A DNA stretch of 64,000 nt, taken from Tannerellaceae bacterium (GTDB lineage: Bacteria; Bacteroidota; Bacteroidia; Bacteroidales; Tannerellaceae). Positions 36,662-45,406 of this stretch are shown here, one piece after another (the first letter of the stretch is position 1; each line of letters opens with the position of its first letter). The notes beneath the pieces were generated by a model that saw only the letters and a list, made by a program, of their open reading frames with translations, had not been told where the DNA came from and ran no database searches. The DNA lies in NCBI GenBank assembly GCA_031255855.1, contig JAIRRS010000001.1, positions 1 to 64,000 on the forward strand. Direction: 5' to 3'. The translations under genes and the position numbers were made by a program.

Positions 36662-37468
36662 GTGGTCAGGCAGGTTAAACCTAAAAAAGCGTTGGGGCAG
36701 CATTTCCTGAAGGATATGGATGTCGCGGAGCGTATCGCGGATACGTTGGCGGAGTATGTGGGTACGCCGGTTTTGGAGATTGGCCCGGGTATGGGTGTGT
36801 TGACGCGATTCTTGCTTGAAAAAGGGCATGATTTGACGGTTGTTGAGCTGGATTGGGAGTCGGTTTCTTATCTTGAGACGCATTTTCCGGCTTTGGAGGA
36901 GCGTATTATTGCCGGAGATTTCCTGCAAATGGATTTGTCTGGGCGTTTTCCTGCCTCTTTTTGTGTTATCGGTAACTATCCGTATAATATTTCAAGCCAG
37001 ATATTTTTCAAGGTGTTGGATTATAAAGACCGGATACCTTGCTGTTCGGGGATGTTGCAGAAGGAGGTTGCCGAACGCTTGGCGGCCGATCCGGGGAGTA
37101 AAACGTATGGTATCCTTAGTGTTTTGTTGCAGGCTTGGTATGATGTGGAATATTTGTTTACGGTGAGCGAGGATGTGTTTGATCCTCCCCCACGGGTAAA
37201 GAGCGGCGTTGTCAGGATTACCCGGAATAAGCGTACTTCCTTGGGATGCGATGAAGCGTTGTTTAAAACAGTTGTCAAGACGTCTTTCAACCAGCGTAGG
37301 AAAACCCTCCGGAATTCTATGAAGCCGTTGTTGGGCAAGGATTGCCCTGATTATGTTTTGCCTGTTTTCGATAAGCGCCCGGAGCAGTTATCGGTTGAAC
37401 AATTTGTTGAGTTGACGCAAATCACGGAGCGTTATTTGAAATCTCTAAATGAAGAAGCTCATGATTGA
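36662..37468 (+). CDS. rsmA: 16S rRNA (adenine-1518/1519) dimethyltransferase
   Basis: This 268-residue enzyme (KsgA) dimethylates two adenines near the 3' end of 16S rRNA. KKALGQHFLKD, VLEIGPGMGVLTRFLL (SAM binding) and the catalytic NYPYNIS are clear. The start is GTG at 36662: an in-frame stop lies at 36641 and the ATG at 36640 is out of frame. Its end overlaps mgtE by 20 bp, so the two are probably coupled. Confidence 0.96.
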   Translation: MVRQVKPKKALGQHFLKDMDVAERIADTLAEYVGTPVLEIGPGMGVLTRFLLEKGHDLTVVELDWESVSYLETHFPALEERIIAGDFLQMDLSGRFPASFCVIGNYPYNISSQIFFKVLDYKDRIPCCSGMLQKEVAERLAADPGSKTYGILSVLLQAWYDVEYLFTVSEDVFDPPPRVKSGVVRITRNKRTSLGCDEALFKTVVKTSFNQRRKTLRNSMKPLLGKDCPDYVLPVFDKRPEQLSVEQFVELTQITERYLKSLNEEAHD

Positions 37469-38807
37469 ACTGTCGAAAGAGTATGTTGAGAACCTGAAAG
37501 ACGTTATCAGCCGTAAGGATGAAAATGGGGCGAAAGCCATCCTGAAGGATTTATATCCGGCGGATGTGGCGGAGTTGTTCCAGGAGTTGACGATGGATGA
37601 GGTTATTTACCTTTATACATTGATGGACGACGAGGAGGCTGCGGATGTTTTGATGGAGATTGACGAGGAAGACCGGAACAAGCTGTTGAAGGTGTTACCG
37701 AATGAATTAATCGCCAAGCGTTTTGTGGACAACCTGGATACGGACGACGCGGTTGATTTGATGCGTGGTCTGGACGAAGACACCCAGGAAGAGATTCTTT
37801 CCCATATTGAAGATGTGGAACAAGCGGGCGATATCGTAGATTTGTTGAAGTACGATGAAAACACCGCCGGGGGTCTTATGGGTACGGAGATGATTGTGGT
37901 GAACGAAAACTGGAGCATGCCGCAATGTATCGAGGAGATGAGGCGCCAGGCGGAGGAGATGGATGAGATTTATTACGTGTATGTTGTAGATGATGACGAA
38001 CGTTTGCGGGGTGTGCTTCCCTTGAAGCGGATGATAACGAATCCATCGGTATCGAAAATTAAGCATGTGATGAAGAAAGACCCGATATCGGTTCATGACG
38101 GCGACAGTATTGAAGAAGTGGCCCAGGTGATTGCGAAATACGACTTGGTGGCCCTGCCGGTTATCGACAGTATCGGGCGTTTGGCAGGACGCATCACTAT
38201 CGACGATGTCATGGACGAAGTGCAGGAGCAACACGAACGCGACTACCAATTGGCTTCCGGTATCTCGCAAGACGTGGAAACTACGGATAATATATTCCAG
38301 CAAACGGCAGCGCGCCTTCCCTGGCTTGTTATCGGCATGATTGGAGGGTTGGGTAATTCCGTTATATTGGGTGGGTTTGAAAGCGGATTCGCGGCCAATC
38401 CCAAGATGGCGCTGTTTATTCCTTTAATAGGTGGAACGGGAGGAAATGTAGGGATTCAATCGTCGGCTATTGTAGTGCAAGGTTTGGCCAACAACACATT
38501 AAAGGCCAGCCATATTTTCCGGCAGGTGTTTAAGGAGTCGGCCGTAGCGCTTATTAATGCTTGTATGATTAGCCTGATTGTTTTTTGTTACAACTATTTT
38601 ACGTTGGGCGATCAAGGTATTACGGCTTCTGTTTCGCTCAGCCTTTTTGCCGTTGTGATGTTTGCCAGTATCTTTGGGACGTTGGTGCCTATGACTTTGA
38701 ACAAGTTGAAAATTGACCCGGCTTTGGCTACAGGGCCGTTTATTACGATTACGAATGACATCATCGGCATGATGATTTATATGTTTATTGCCTCTATTTT
38801 ACTATAA
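37449..38807 (+). CDS. mgtE: MgtE-family magnesium transporter
   Basis: The 452-residue protein has the MgtE N domain (residues about 20-130, superhelical, acidic), two CBS domains (about 135-260) that gate the channel by Mg2+ binding, and five membrane segments (about 280-452) with PLIGGTGGNVGIQSSAI in the pore region. Length is normal. A second ATG at 37461 would cut the overlap with ksgA to 8 bp. Confidence 0.95.
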   Translation: MKKLMIELSKEYVENLKDVISRKDENGAKAILKDLYPADVAELFQELTMDEVIYLYTLMDDEEAADVLMEIDEEDRNKLLKVLPNELIAKRFVDNLDTDDAVDLMRGLDEDTQEEILSHIEDVEQAGDIVDLLKYDENTAGGLMGTEMIVVNENWSMPQCIEEMRRQAEEMDEIYYVYVVDDDERLRGVLPLKRMITNPSVSKIKHVMKKDPISVHDGDSIEEVAQVIAKYDLVALPVIDSIGRLAGRITIDDVMDEVQEQHERDYQLASGISQDVETTDNIFQQTAARLPWLVIGMIGGLGNSVILGGFESGFAANPKMALFIPLIGGTGGNVGIQSSAIVVQGLANNTLKASHIFRQVFKESAVALINACMISLIVFCYNYFTLGDQGITASVSLSLFAVVMFASIFGTLVPMTLNKLKIDPALATGPFITITNDIIGMMIYMFIASILL

Positions 38808-38835
38808 GATCGTTTGTTAACGAATATTGTTTCTA

Positions 38836-39846
38836 ATGAAAAAACAACTGCTTTGCCTTTTGAATGTTCTTTTTTTCCTCTCTTGTGGGCACATGGGAGA
38901 AGACAGGCTCGCCAAGCTGGGTTTGCCAACCGAAGGTTGTGGACTGGGAAAAAAGACGTATGGCGTCGTAACGCTTTCTGTTTGCAATATGCGGCAGACA
39001 AATACGTTTTCGTCTGAAATGATTACCCAGGCTTTGCTGGGGATGCCCGTTAAATTGCTCAGGAGAGATAATTGGTTCCATATACAAACGCCGGACGGCT
39101 ATCAAGGGTGGGTTCATCCGACGGCCATAACCCCCATGACGAAGGAAGAATTAGATAAGTGGAACCGGGCGGAGAAAGTAATAGTGACTGCCCATTATGG
39201 GTTTACTTATACGAAACCGGACGATTCGTCGCAGACTGTTTCAGATGTTGTGTCGGGTGACCGTTTTATATACTTGGGTGTGTCGGGTGGCTTCTATCAA
39301 ATAAGATATCCTGACGGAAGGGAGGCATACATCCCTCAGGCTATCTCGCAGACCGAAGCCACATGGCGGCAGTCCCTGAAACAAGACGCGGAAAGTGTTG
39401 TCAAGACAGCCTATTCCCTGATGGGTGTTCCTTATTTATGGGGCGGCACGTCTTCGAAAGGAATGGATTGCAGCGGCTTTGTCCGTACCGTATTGTATAT
39501 GCACGACATTATAATTCCCCGCGATGCGTATCAGCAGGCCGCCGTAGGGGAGCGTATTTGTATAAGTAAGACATTTGATAATTTAGCGCCGGGCGATTTG
39601 CTTTTTTTCGGGCAAAAGGAGACAGTCGCGGAAAAAGAACGGGTTGTGCACGTGGGTATATATGTCGGAAATAAACAATTCATCCATTCGCAGGGAGATA
39701 TCCGTGTCGGCAGTTTTGATCTGTCAGACGCGCTGTTTGATGAAGATAATTTCTACCGTCTGCTGTATGCAAGCCGTATTCTCCATTTAATCAATATATC
39801 CCCGGATATTACCACGACCCAAACCAATAATTATTATTTACCCTGA
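38836..39846 (+). CDS. NlpC/P60 (C40) peptidase lipoprotein with SH3 domains
   Basis: Read from the ATG at 38836 it has 336 residues with a lipoprotein signal (FFLSC, Cys17). Two SH3b-like domains (about 40-170) are followed by NlpC/P60: Cys212 in MDCSGF, His near 275 in VVHVGIYVG and a polar third residue further on. The layout matches Bacteroides dipeptidyl-peptidase VI-like enzymes that cut D-Glu-containing stem peptides of murein. The dipeptide epimerase 8 bp downstream acts on the product L-Ala-D-Glu, which supports this reading. Confidence 0.92.
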   Translation: MKKQLLCLLNVLFFLSCGHMGEDRLAKLGLPTEGCGLGKKTYGVVTLSVCNMRQTNTFSSEMITQALLGMPVKLLRRDNWFHIQTPDGYQGWVHPTAITPMTKEELDKWNRAEKVIVTAHYGFTYTKPDDSSQTVSDVVSGDRFIYLGVSGGFYQIRYPDGREAYIPQAISQTEATWRQSLKQDAESVVKTAYSLMGVPYLWGGTSSKGMDCSGFVRTVLYMHDIIIPRDAYQQAAVGERICISKTFDNLAPGDLLFFGQKETVAEKERVVHVGIYVGNKQFIHSQGDIRVGSFDLSDALFDEDNFYRLLYASRILHLINISPDITTTQTNNYYLP

Positions 39847-39854
39847 TAAAGCAT

Positions 39855-41006
39855 ATGAAACAGAATAGAAGGAGGTTTCTCAAAACCGTTGCATTAGCTA
39901 CTACGGGAGGCGGATTATTGGCCTCTCTTCCGGCAACCGCCCGGATTCCCGGTTTGTTCAATGTAAATCGTTTGGGGAACTTGTTGAGAATGTCGCTCTC
40001 TTTCCGGCCCTACGAATTGCAGTTGCGACACGTTTTTACCGTGGCTTCTTATTCGAGGAAAACGACACCTGATGTTCAGGTGGAGATAAATTATGACGGT
40101 TTTACCGGTTATGGCGAGGCATCCATGCCTCCATATTTGGGAGAATCGGCAGATTCGGTAATGCGTTTCCTTCAAAAGGTGGATTTGGGACAATTTAATG
40201 ACCCGTTTCAGTTGGATGATATTTTAGCCTATGTAGACGATATCATGCCGGGGAATACGGCAGCGAAGGCATCCATTGATATTGCTTTGCACGACTTAAC
40301 AGGTAAAATGCTAAACATGCCATGGTATAGGATTTGGGGATTAAATAAAGAGAAGACACCATCAACGACATTTACGATTGGGATTGACAAGCCTGGTGTT
40401 GTCCGCGAGAAAACACTTGAGGCGGCGGATTTGTATAATGTCCTGAAAGTGAAAGTAGGGCTTGATAATGATAAGGAGATGATAGAGACCATCCGCGCAG
40501 TCACTTCCCTGCCGATAGCTGTTGATGCCAACCAAGGATGGAAAGACAGGCAGTATGCCCTTGATATGATACATTGGTTGAAAGAAAAGGGCGTTGTGAT
40601 GGTGGAGCAACCCATGCCTAAAGAACAATTAGACGATATTGCCTGGATAACACAACAAAGCCCTTTGCCCATTTTCGCCGACGAATCGTTGCAACGCCTG
40701 AAAGAAATACCATCCTTGAAAGGTGCTTTTTCAGGCATTAATATCAAACTGATGAAATGTACCGGCATGCGCGAGGCATGGAAGATGATGACCTTGGCAC
40801 GGGCATTGGATATGAAGGTGATGATTGGATGTATGACGGAAACCTCCTGTGCTATATCGGCGGCATCGCAGTTGTCTCCGGGCGTTGATTTCGCCGATTT
40901 GGATGGTCATTTGCTTATATCGAATGATTTGTTTAAAGGAATTGATGTGATTGAGGGAAAAATTACCTTGAACGACCTTCCGGGAATAGGCGTTGTGAAA
41001 CGATGA
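39855..41006 (+). CDS. Tat-exported dipeptide epimerase (enolase superfamily)
   Basis: The 383-residue protein starts with a twin-arginine signal (RRRFLK, then a hydrophobic stretch to about residue 33). The enzyme part has the KVKVG lysine pair, VDANQGW, VEQPMP and DESL metal ligands and a second catalytic Lys in GINIKLMK, as in L-Ala-D/L-Glu epimerases. It turns L-Ala-D-Glu from murein into L-Ala-L-Glu for ordinary peptidases. It is directly behind the NlpC/P60 gene. Export outside the cytoplasm is unusual for this family overall. Confidence 0.9.
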   Translation: MKQNRRRFLKTVALATTGGGLLASLPATARIPGLFNVNRLGNLLRMSLSFRPYELQLRHVFTVASYSRKTTPDVQVEINYDGFTGYGEASMPPYLGESADSVMRFLQKVDLGQFNDPFQLDDILAYVDDIMPGNTAAKASIDIALHDLTGKMLNMPWYRIWGLNKEKTPSTTFTIGIDKPGVVREKTLEAADLYNVLKVKVGLDNDKEMIETIRAVTSLPIAVDANQGWKDRQYALDMIHWLKEKGVVMVEQPMPKEQLDDIAWITQQSPLPIFADESLQRLKEIPSLKGAFSGINIKLMKCTGMREAWKMMTLARALDMKVMIGCMTETSCAISAASQLSPGVDFADLDGHLLISNDLFKGIDVIEGKITLNDLPGIGVVKR

Positions 41007-41098
41007 AAAGGGTGAAAACAGTCGTTGTGGGCAGGGAGGTAGAGTTGCTTTTTAAAAAATATATATCGCAGGAACAGATATAATTGAGAGATAAAATA

Positions 41099-41106
41099 TA
41101 ACTTTG
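41099..41106 (+). promoter_or_regulatory. Possible promoter -7 box for the GH10-like gene
   Basis: TAACTTTG on the plus strand fits TAnnTTTG, 28 bp before the ATG at 41135. It suggests the GH10-like gene has its own transcript. Confidence 0.4.
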
Positions 41107-41134
41107 TAAGGATAAATAATTGCAAACAAATTCT

Positions 41135-42658
41135 ATGAGTAGGAAAAACGTATACTGGTTGTTGTTCGTTGTCTTTTTTATTTTGACGGGTTGTGTTACT
41201 ACCCGCCAGCGATTGGCCGACTTGGAAAAACCGCCTAAACGTGAATTTCGGGGTGCTTGGATACAGACCGTTTTCCAGGATGAATATAAAGAGATGACTC
41301 CCGCGCAGATGAAGAAAGATTTTATCCGAAAGCTTGATTTCCTTCATGAATGTGGTATTAATGCGTTGATTTTCCAGGTTCGGCCGGAAGCAGACGCTTT
41401 TTATAAATCCGACTTGGAGCCTTGGAGCCGTTTTTATACCGGAAAACAAGGGCGTGCTCCCGAAGGCGATTTCGACTTGATGGCGTTCCTGATTGACGAG
41501 TGTCATAAGCGTTCGATGGAATTTCATGCCTGGCTGAATCCTTACCGGGCAGCCGCTTCCAATACGCTTGAGTTTGCCGAGTCGCATATCATCAATACGT
41601 ATCCGGGGCGTTTTGTGCGGTATAATAACCTGATTCTGTTTGACCCGGGGCAACCGCAGAATCAACGTTTCATTTGCAGCGTCGTGAGAGACATTGTTGA
41701 GCGTTATGATGTGGACGCTATTCACATGGACGATTATTTTTATCCGTATCCTGTTTCCGGCATGCCTTTTCCCGACGACAAAAGCTTTGAGAAGTATGGA
41801 ATCCCTAAAGGATTTACAGAAGCGACCCGTGGAGACTGGCGCCGGCAAAACGTGAACACCTTGATCCATGAATTGAGCCAGACCATAAAGAACGTTAAGC
41901 CTTGGGTACGTTTCGGAATAAGCCCATTTGGTATTTACCGGAATAAGAAGAATACACCCGACGGATCGGGTAGTGAGACAAACGGCTTGCAAAACTATGA
42001 CGACCTTTACGCAGATATCCTTTACTGGGTTGAGCAAGGGTGGATTGATTACAATCTTCCTCAACTGTATTGGGAAATAGGTCATTCGGCAGCGGATTAT
42101 GTTACGTTGATAAGATGGTGGAATAATCTTCCAAAAAACGGACATTTGTATATTGGACAAGATGTTGCCCGTACAATGAAATCCAATGAATTAAAGGCAA
42201 AGATAGACTATGCGCGAGCGTTGAAAAATGTTGACGGCAATTGCTTTTGGCCTGCAAATGAAATTTTGTGGGATAATGGAGGAGGGGCTGACAGTTTGAA
42301 ACAACATTTTCATCGTTATCCGGCGTTGATTCCTGCCTATACGGATATGTATAGCCGTTTGCCGGAAAGCGTGTTGAACCTGAGAGCCGAAAAAACAGCG
42401 GATGGGTTGATGTTGAACTGGGCTGCCCTGCGCAAACAAGATACTCCTCATTTGGCGAATTATTTTGTTATCTATTGTTTTGGGAGAGGTGAAAGGATAA
42501 ATTTGGACAACCCAGCCAATATTCTGGAGATTACGAAGGAGACCTCTTGTTTTGTGCCTTACCGGAATGGAGGGAAAAACACGTTCCGGTTTGTCGTAAC
42601 GGCGGTAGACCGCTACCATAATGAAAGTAAAGGAAAACGAATCAATTTGAAATTGTGA
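41135..42658 (+). CDS. GH10-like (GHL10/YngK-type) glycosyl hydrolase lipoprotein
   Basis: From the ATG at 41135 the protein has 507 residues and a lipoprotein signal (FILTGC, Cys near 19). Residues about 30-370 form the TIM-barrel of the family formerly called DUF187/YngK (REFRGAWIQTV, GINALIFQVRPEADAFY, AIHMDDYFYPYP). The C-terminal 120 residues look like a fibronectin-type domain. Members are thought to act on cell-wall or surface polysaccharides; the substrate is unproven. Its nearness to the NlpC/P60-epimerase pair suggests murein or wall turnover. Confidence 0.88.
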   Translation: MSRKNVYWLLFVVFFILTGCVTTRQRLADLEKPPKREFRGAWIQTVFQDEYKEMTPAQMKKDFIRKLDFLHECGINALIFQVRPEADAFYKSDLEPWSRFYTGKQGRAPEGDFDLMAFLIDECHKRSMEFHAWLNPYRAAASNTLEFAESHIINTYPGRFVRYNNLILFDPGQPQNQRFICSVVRDIVERYDVDAIHMDDYFYPYPVSGMPFPDDKSFEKYGIPKGFTEATRGDWRRQNVNTLIHELSQTIKNVKPWVRFGISPFGIYRNKKNTPDGSGSETNGLQNYDDLYADILYWVEQGWIDYNLPQLYWEIGHSAADYVTLIRWWNNLPKNGHLYIGQDVARTMKSNELKAKIDYARALKNVDGNCFWPANEILWDNGGGADSLKQHFHRYPALIPAYTDMYSRLPESVLNLRAEKTADGLMLNWAALRKQDTPHLANYFVIYCFGRGERINLDNPANILEITKETSCFVPYRNGGKNTFRFVVTAVDRYHNESKGKRINLKL

Positions 42659-42670
42659 CCCCCCCTTTCC

Positions 42671-43507
42671 ATGTTCAGCGAAAGATGCAATAAATACACG
42701 GATTGTGCTTCCTGCGAACAGTTCAGGAAGGATGTCTTCAAATACAGGAGCTATCCTCGTGGCATGTTTATCCCTAAGGAGAGGTGCTCCCAGAACATTA
42801 TTTATTTTATTTTGAAGGGTGAAGTGTGGGTGAATAGCAATGAACATCCCGATACGATATTGAGAGAAGGCGATTTCATCCTTCAGCCTGTTGGTTCGAC
42901 GGTAGAATTCAGGATTCACACGCCGGTAGAGGTGGTTCTTTATTTGTTCGACCGTTTGCAAAACGTGTGCAATACCCGTTTCCAAAGTGGTATGTCGTAT
43001 GTAGAAGGTACTCCTCCGTCGTCTTCGTTGATGAGCGCCTGTATCCCGTTGCGGTATTTTCTGGAAGGGATGAAGATGTTTCTGAATGATGATATGCTTT
43101 GCGCCGGTCTTATGCAATCCAAACAAACGGAATTGTTCTATCTGCTGAATTGTTATTACACGTTAAAAGAACTGTCGGGCTTTTACTCTCCGATATATAG
43201 CCATAACAGGAGTTTCCACTATTTTGTGATGAATAATTACCAACAGGTGAAAGATGTGGAAAATTTTGCTCAATTAGGGGGATATACTGTTCCCACGTTC
43301 CGGAGGATGTTCAAAGAAACATTTGACGAACCGGCATACCAGTGGATGCTGAAGCAAAAAAAGCAGGATATATTGAATGACATTACCACGACCGATATGA
43401 CGATTACTGAAATTAGCGTCAAATACGGTTTCGAGTCACTGGCAAACTTTTCGCACTTCTGCCGTTCCAATTTTGGGAAGTCTCCCCGGGCGCTGCGTTC
43501 CGAGTAA
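42671..43507 (+). CDS. AraC-family transcriptional regulator with cupin-like N domain
   Basis: The 278-residue protein has an N-terminal sensor (about 20-110) with a cupin/cNMP-binding-like barrel (ILKGEVWVNS, LREGDFILQPVGSTVEF) and an AraC helix-turn-helix pair at about 185-278 (ITEISVKYGFESLANFSHFCRSNFG). C6, C12 and C15 near the start form a Cys cluster (CNKYTDCASC). The sensor resembles other Bacteroidetes regulators with unknown ligands. It follows the GH10-like stop by 12 bp that include a run of seven C. Confidence 0.88.
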   Translation: MFSERCNKYTDCASCEQFRKDVFKYRSYPRGMFIPKERCSQNIIYFILKGEVWVNSNEHPDTILREGDFILQPVGSTVEFRIHTPVEVVLYLFDRLQNVCNTRFQSGMSYVEGTPPSSSLMSACIPLRYFLEGMKMFLNDDMLCAGLMQSKQTELFYLLNCYYTLKELSGFYSPIYSHNRSFHYFVMNNYQQVKDVENFAQLGGYTVPTFRRMFKETFDEPAYQWMLKQKKQDILNDITTTDMTITEISVKYGFESLANFSHFCRSNFGKSPRALRSE

Positions 43508-43540
43508 TTGTGATAAGAAACGGATGGATACTGTTTCTTA

Positions 43541-44581
43541 TTATTTACGCAGGTCTTGTTTTAATGCGTAAATGCGCTGGATAATATCAACCACTTTCAT
43601 GCCTTCCAACACATTGGTGCTGATGGATTCCGACGATGAACCGGAAAGCACTTCTACCACATTGCGGATGACGTAATGATGGTTTTGCGCTGATCCTTTA
43701 TACGCCCCATAATCATTCCCGGGATTTGTGGGAGCCAGTTCGGGCATGGCATAATCTTTGATATGGCAATCGTCTACTTTGTCCATGTATTGCCCGCCGA
43801 TTTTCACACTTCCTTTTTCTGCAACAATCAGCATGCTGCTCTCCAGGTTTTTGTCCCAGACAGATGTGGAGTAAGAAAGGGAACCGATTCCTCCGTTTAC
43901 AAAGTTGAAATTTACCATACCGGAATCTTCAAAGCTGGTAAGTGTCGTGTGGTTGAAGTCGGCGAATCGTGCCTGGATGTTGCAAATATCACCAAAAAGC
44001 CAGTACATGATGTCGATGAAATGGGAAAATTGAGTAAACAATGTGCCTCCGTCTAATGCCGCGTTGCCATGCCAACTGCCGGGTTTATAGTAACGCTCAT
44101 CCCTGTTCCAGTAGCAATTTAGTTGCACCATGTAGATCTCACCCAGTTTGCCGGACTCGATTAATTCCTTTATCCATACGGAAGGGGGCGAATACCGGTT
44201 CTGCATGACGCAAAATACCTGCCTTTTATATTTCAGTGATGTATAAATAACCTTTTCGGCATCGGCCAGGGTAAGCGCCATCGGCTTTTCAATGACTACA
44301 TGAAATCCGGCCTTCATCGCCGCGATGGCCATTGGAGCGTGAAGCCCGTTTGGTGTACAGATATTAACCACATCAATCGGGCGTTCCGCAGACAACATTT
44401 GTTCGAAACCGGAAAAGAAAGGGACAGGGTATGTTTCTATACCCAATTCCTCACGGGGGCGGATGTCGCATAGCGCTAACAGCTCGGCGCCTTCGTCGCG
44501 GGTAATCATTTCGGCATGCCGCTTGCCTATATGTCCGCATCCAACTACGGCAAAACCGATTTTCCTCTCTTTTCCGTTCAT
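43541..44581 (-). CDS. Gfo/Idh/MocA-family oxidoreductase
   Basis: The 346-residue protein has a Rossmann start (VVGCGHIGKRHAEMI), EKPMALTLADAE (EKP motif near 95), and a C domain with CYWNRDERYY, DGGTLFTQFSHFID. The WNRDERYY-x-WHG-ALDGG pattern resembles WlbA/WbpB-type enzymes that oxidise UDP-N-acetylglucosaminuronate, but the assignment is tentative. It lies 3 bp after nagB, in an operon with it. Confidence 0.85.
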   Translation of the reverse strand: MNGKERKIGFAVVGCGHIGKRHAEMITRDEGAELLALCDIRPREELGIETYPVPFFSGFEQMLSAERPIDVVNICTPNGLHAPMAIAAMKAGFHVVIEKPMALTLADAEKVIYTSLKYKRQVFCVMQNRYSPPSVWIKELIESGKLGEIYMVQLNCYWNRDERYYKPGSWHGNAALDGGTLFTQFSHFIDIMYWLFGDICNIQARFADFNHTTLTSFEDSGMVNFNFVNGGIGSLSYSTSVWDKNLESSMLIVAEKGSVKIGGQYMDKVDDCHIKDYAMPELAPTNPGNDYGAYKGSAQNHHYVIRNVVEVLSGSSSESISTNVLEGMKVVDIIQRIYALKQDLRK

Positions 44582-44584
44582 TGT

Positions 44585-45394
44585 TTATAACAGGTTGTCG
44601 GGGTTCAGGTGATTCTTTTCTATATCTTTGAAATAGTTGTATGTAGCCACTTTCAATTCGGCGCAGGCGGCTTCGTCGGCAACAATGATGCTTTGGGGGT
44701 GCAGTTGTAGCGCCGAAATAGGCCACATTTGTGATACACTGTCCTCGATGACGTGTTGCAGGGCGTTTGCTTTTGCGAAACCGTTGACGATGATCAATAC
44801 TTCTTTGGCATCCAGCACGGTGCCGATTCCTACCGTAACAGCCGTTTTAGGTACTTTGTTCATGTCGTTGTCGAAGAACCGGGAGTTTGCAAGCAGCGTT
44901 TCGTTAGTCAACGTCTTGACGCGCGTACGGGAAGACAAGGAAGAACCGGGCATGTTGAATGCCAAATGTCCGTCGGTACCGATACCGCCAAGGAACAGGT
45001 CAATGCCTCCGGCTTTCTTGATTTTTTCTTCGTAAGCAGCACATTCCTTTTCCAGGTCAGGAGCTGTTCCGTCCAGTATATTTACATGTTCTTTTTTAAT
45101 ATTGATATGGTTGAAGAACGTTTCCCACATGAACGTATGGTAGCTCTGCTCGTGGTTTTGAGGCAATCCTACGTATTCATCCATATTGAATGTGATAATG
45201 TGTTCGAAGGATACGATACCTTTTTTGTAGAGTTCAATCAGGTGTTTATACATGCCTATCGGGGATGATCCGGTAGGCAGGCCCAACACAAACGGTTTTT
45301 CAGCCGATGGTTTGGCCTTGTTAATTTTTGCGGCTACGTAGTTTGCCGCCCATTTTGACAACGAATCGTAATTCGGTTCAATAATCAATCTCAT
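44585..45394 (-). CDS. nagB: Glucosamine-6-phosphate deaminase
   Basis: This 269-residue enzyme turns glucosamine-6-phosphate into fructose-6-phosphate and ammonia. [25 protein letters not shown], and [17 protein letters not shown] are the family's catalytic segments. Length is that of the NagB type. It starts 12 bp after the flavodiiron gene and is followed by the oxidoreductase. Confidence 0.97.
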   Translation of the reverse strand: MRLIIEPNYDSLSKWAANYVAAKINKAKPSAEKPFVLGLPTGSSPIGMYKHLIELYKKGIVSFEHIITFNMDEYVGLPQNHEQSYHTFMWETFFNHINIKKEHVNILDGTAPDLEKECAAYEEKIKKAGGIDLFLGGIGTDGHLAFNMPGSSLSSRTRVKTLTNETLLANSRFFDNDMNKVPKTAVTVGIGTVLDAKEVLIIVNGFAKANALQHVIEDSVSQMWPISALQLHPQSIIVADEAACAELKVATYNYFKDIEKNHLNPDNLL

Positions 45395-45406
45395 GATGTT
45401 TCGTGT

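Noticed and set aside
36640-36678. ATG at 36640 as the start of rsmA
   Set aside because: It is in another frame and meets a stop after 12 codons; the rsmA frame opens with GTG at 36662.
40907-42160. Long open frame of 417 codons antisense to the epimerase end and GH10-like gene
   Set aside because: It mirrors the codon pattern of the real genes, has no signal, domain or sensible start, and the plus-strand proteins have clear family motifs.
42191-43126. 311-codon open frame antisense to the GH10-like gene and AraC regulator
   Set aside because: No recognisable motif, and it crosses the boundary between two well-supported genes on the other strand.
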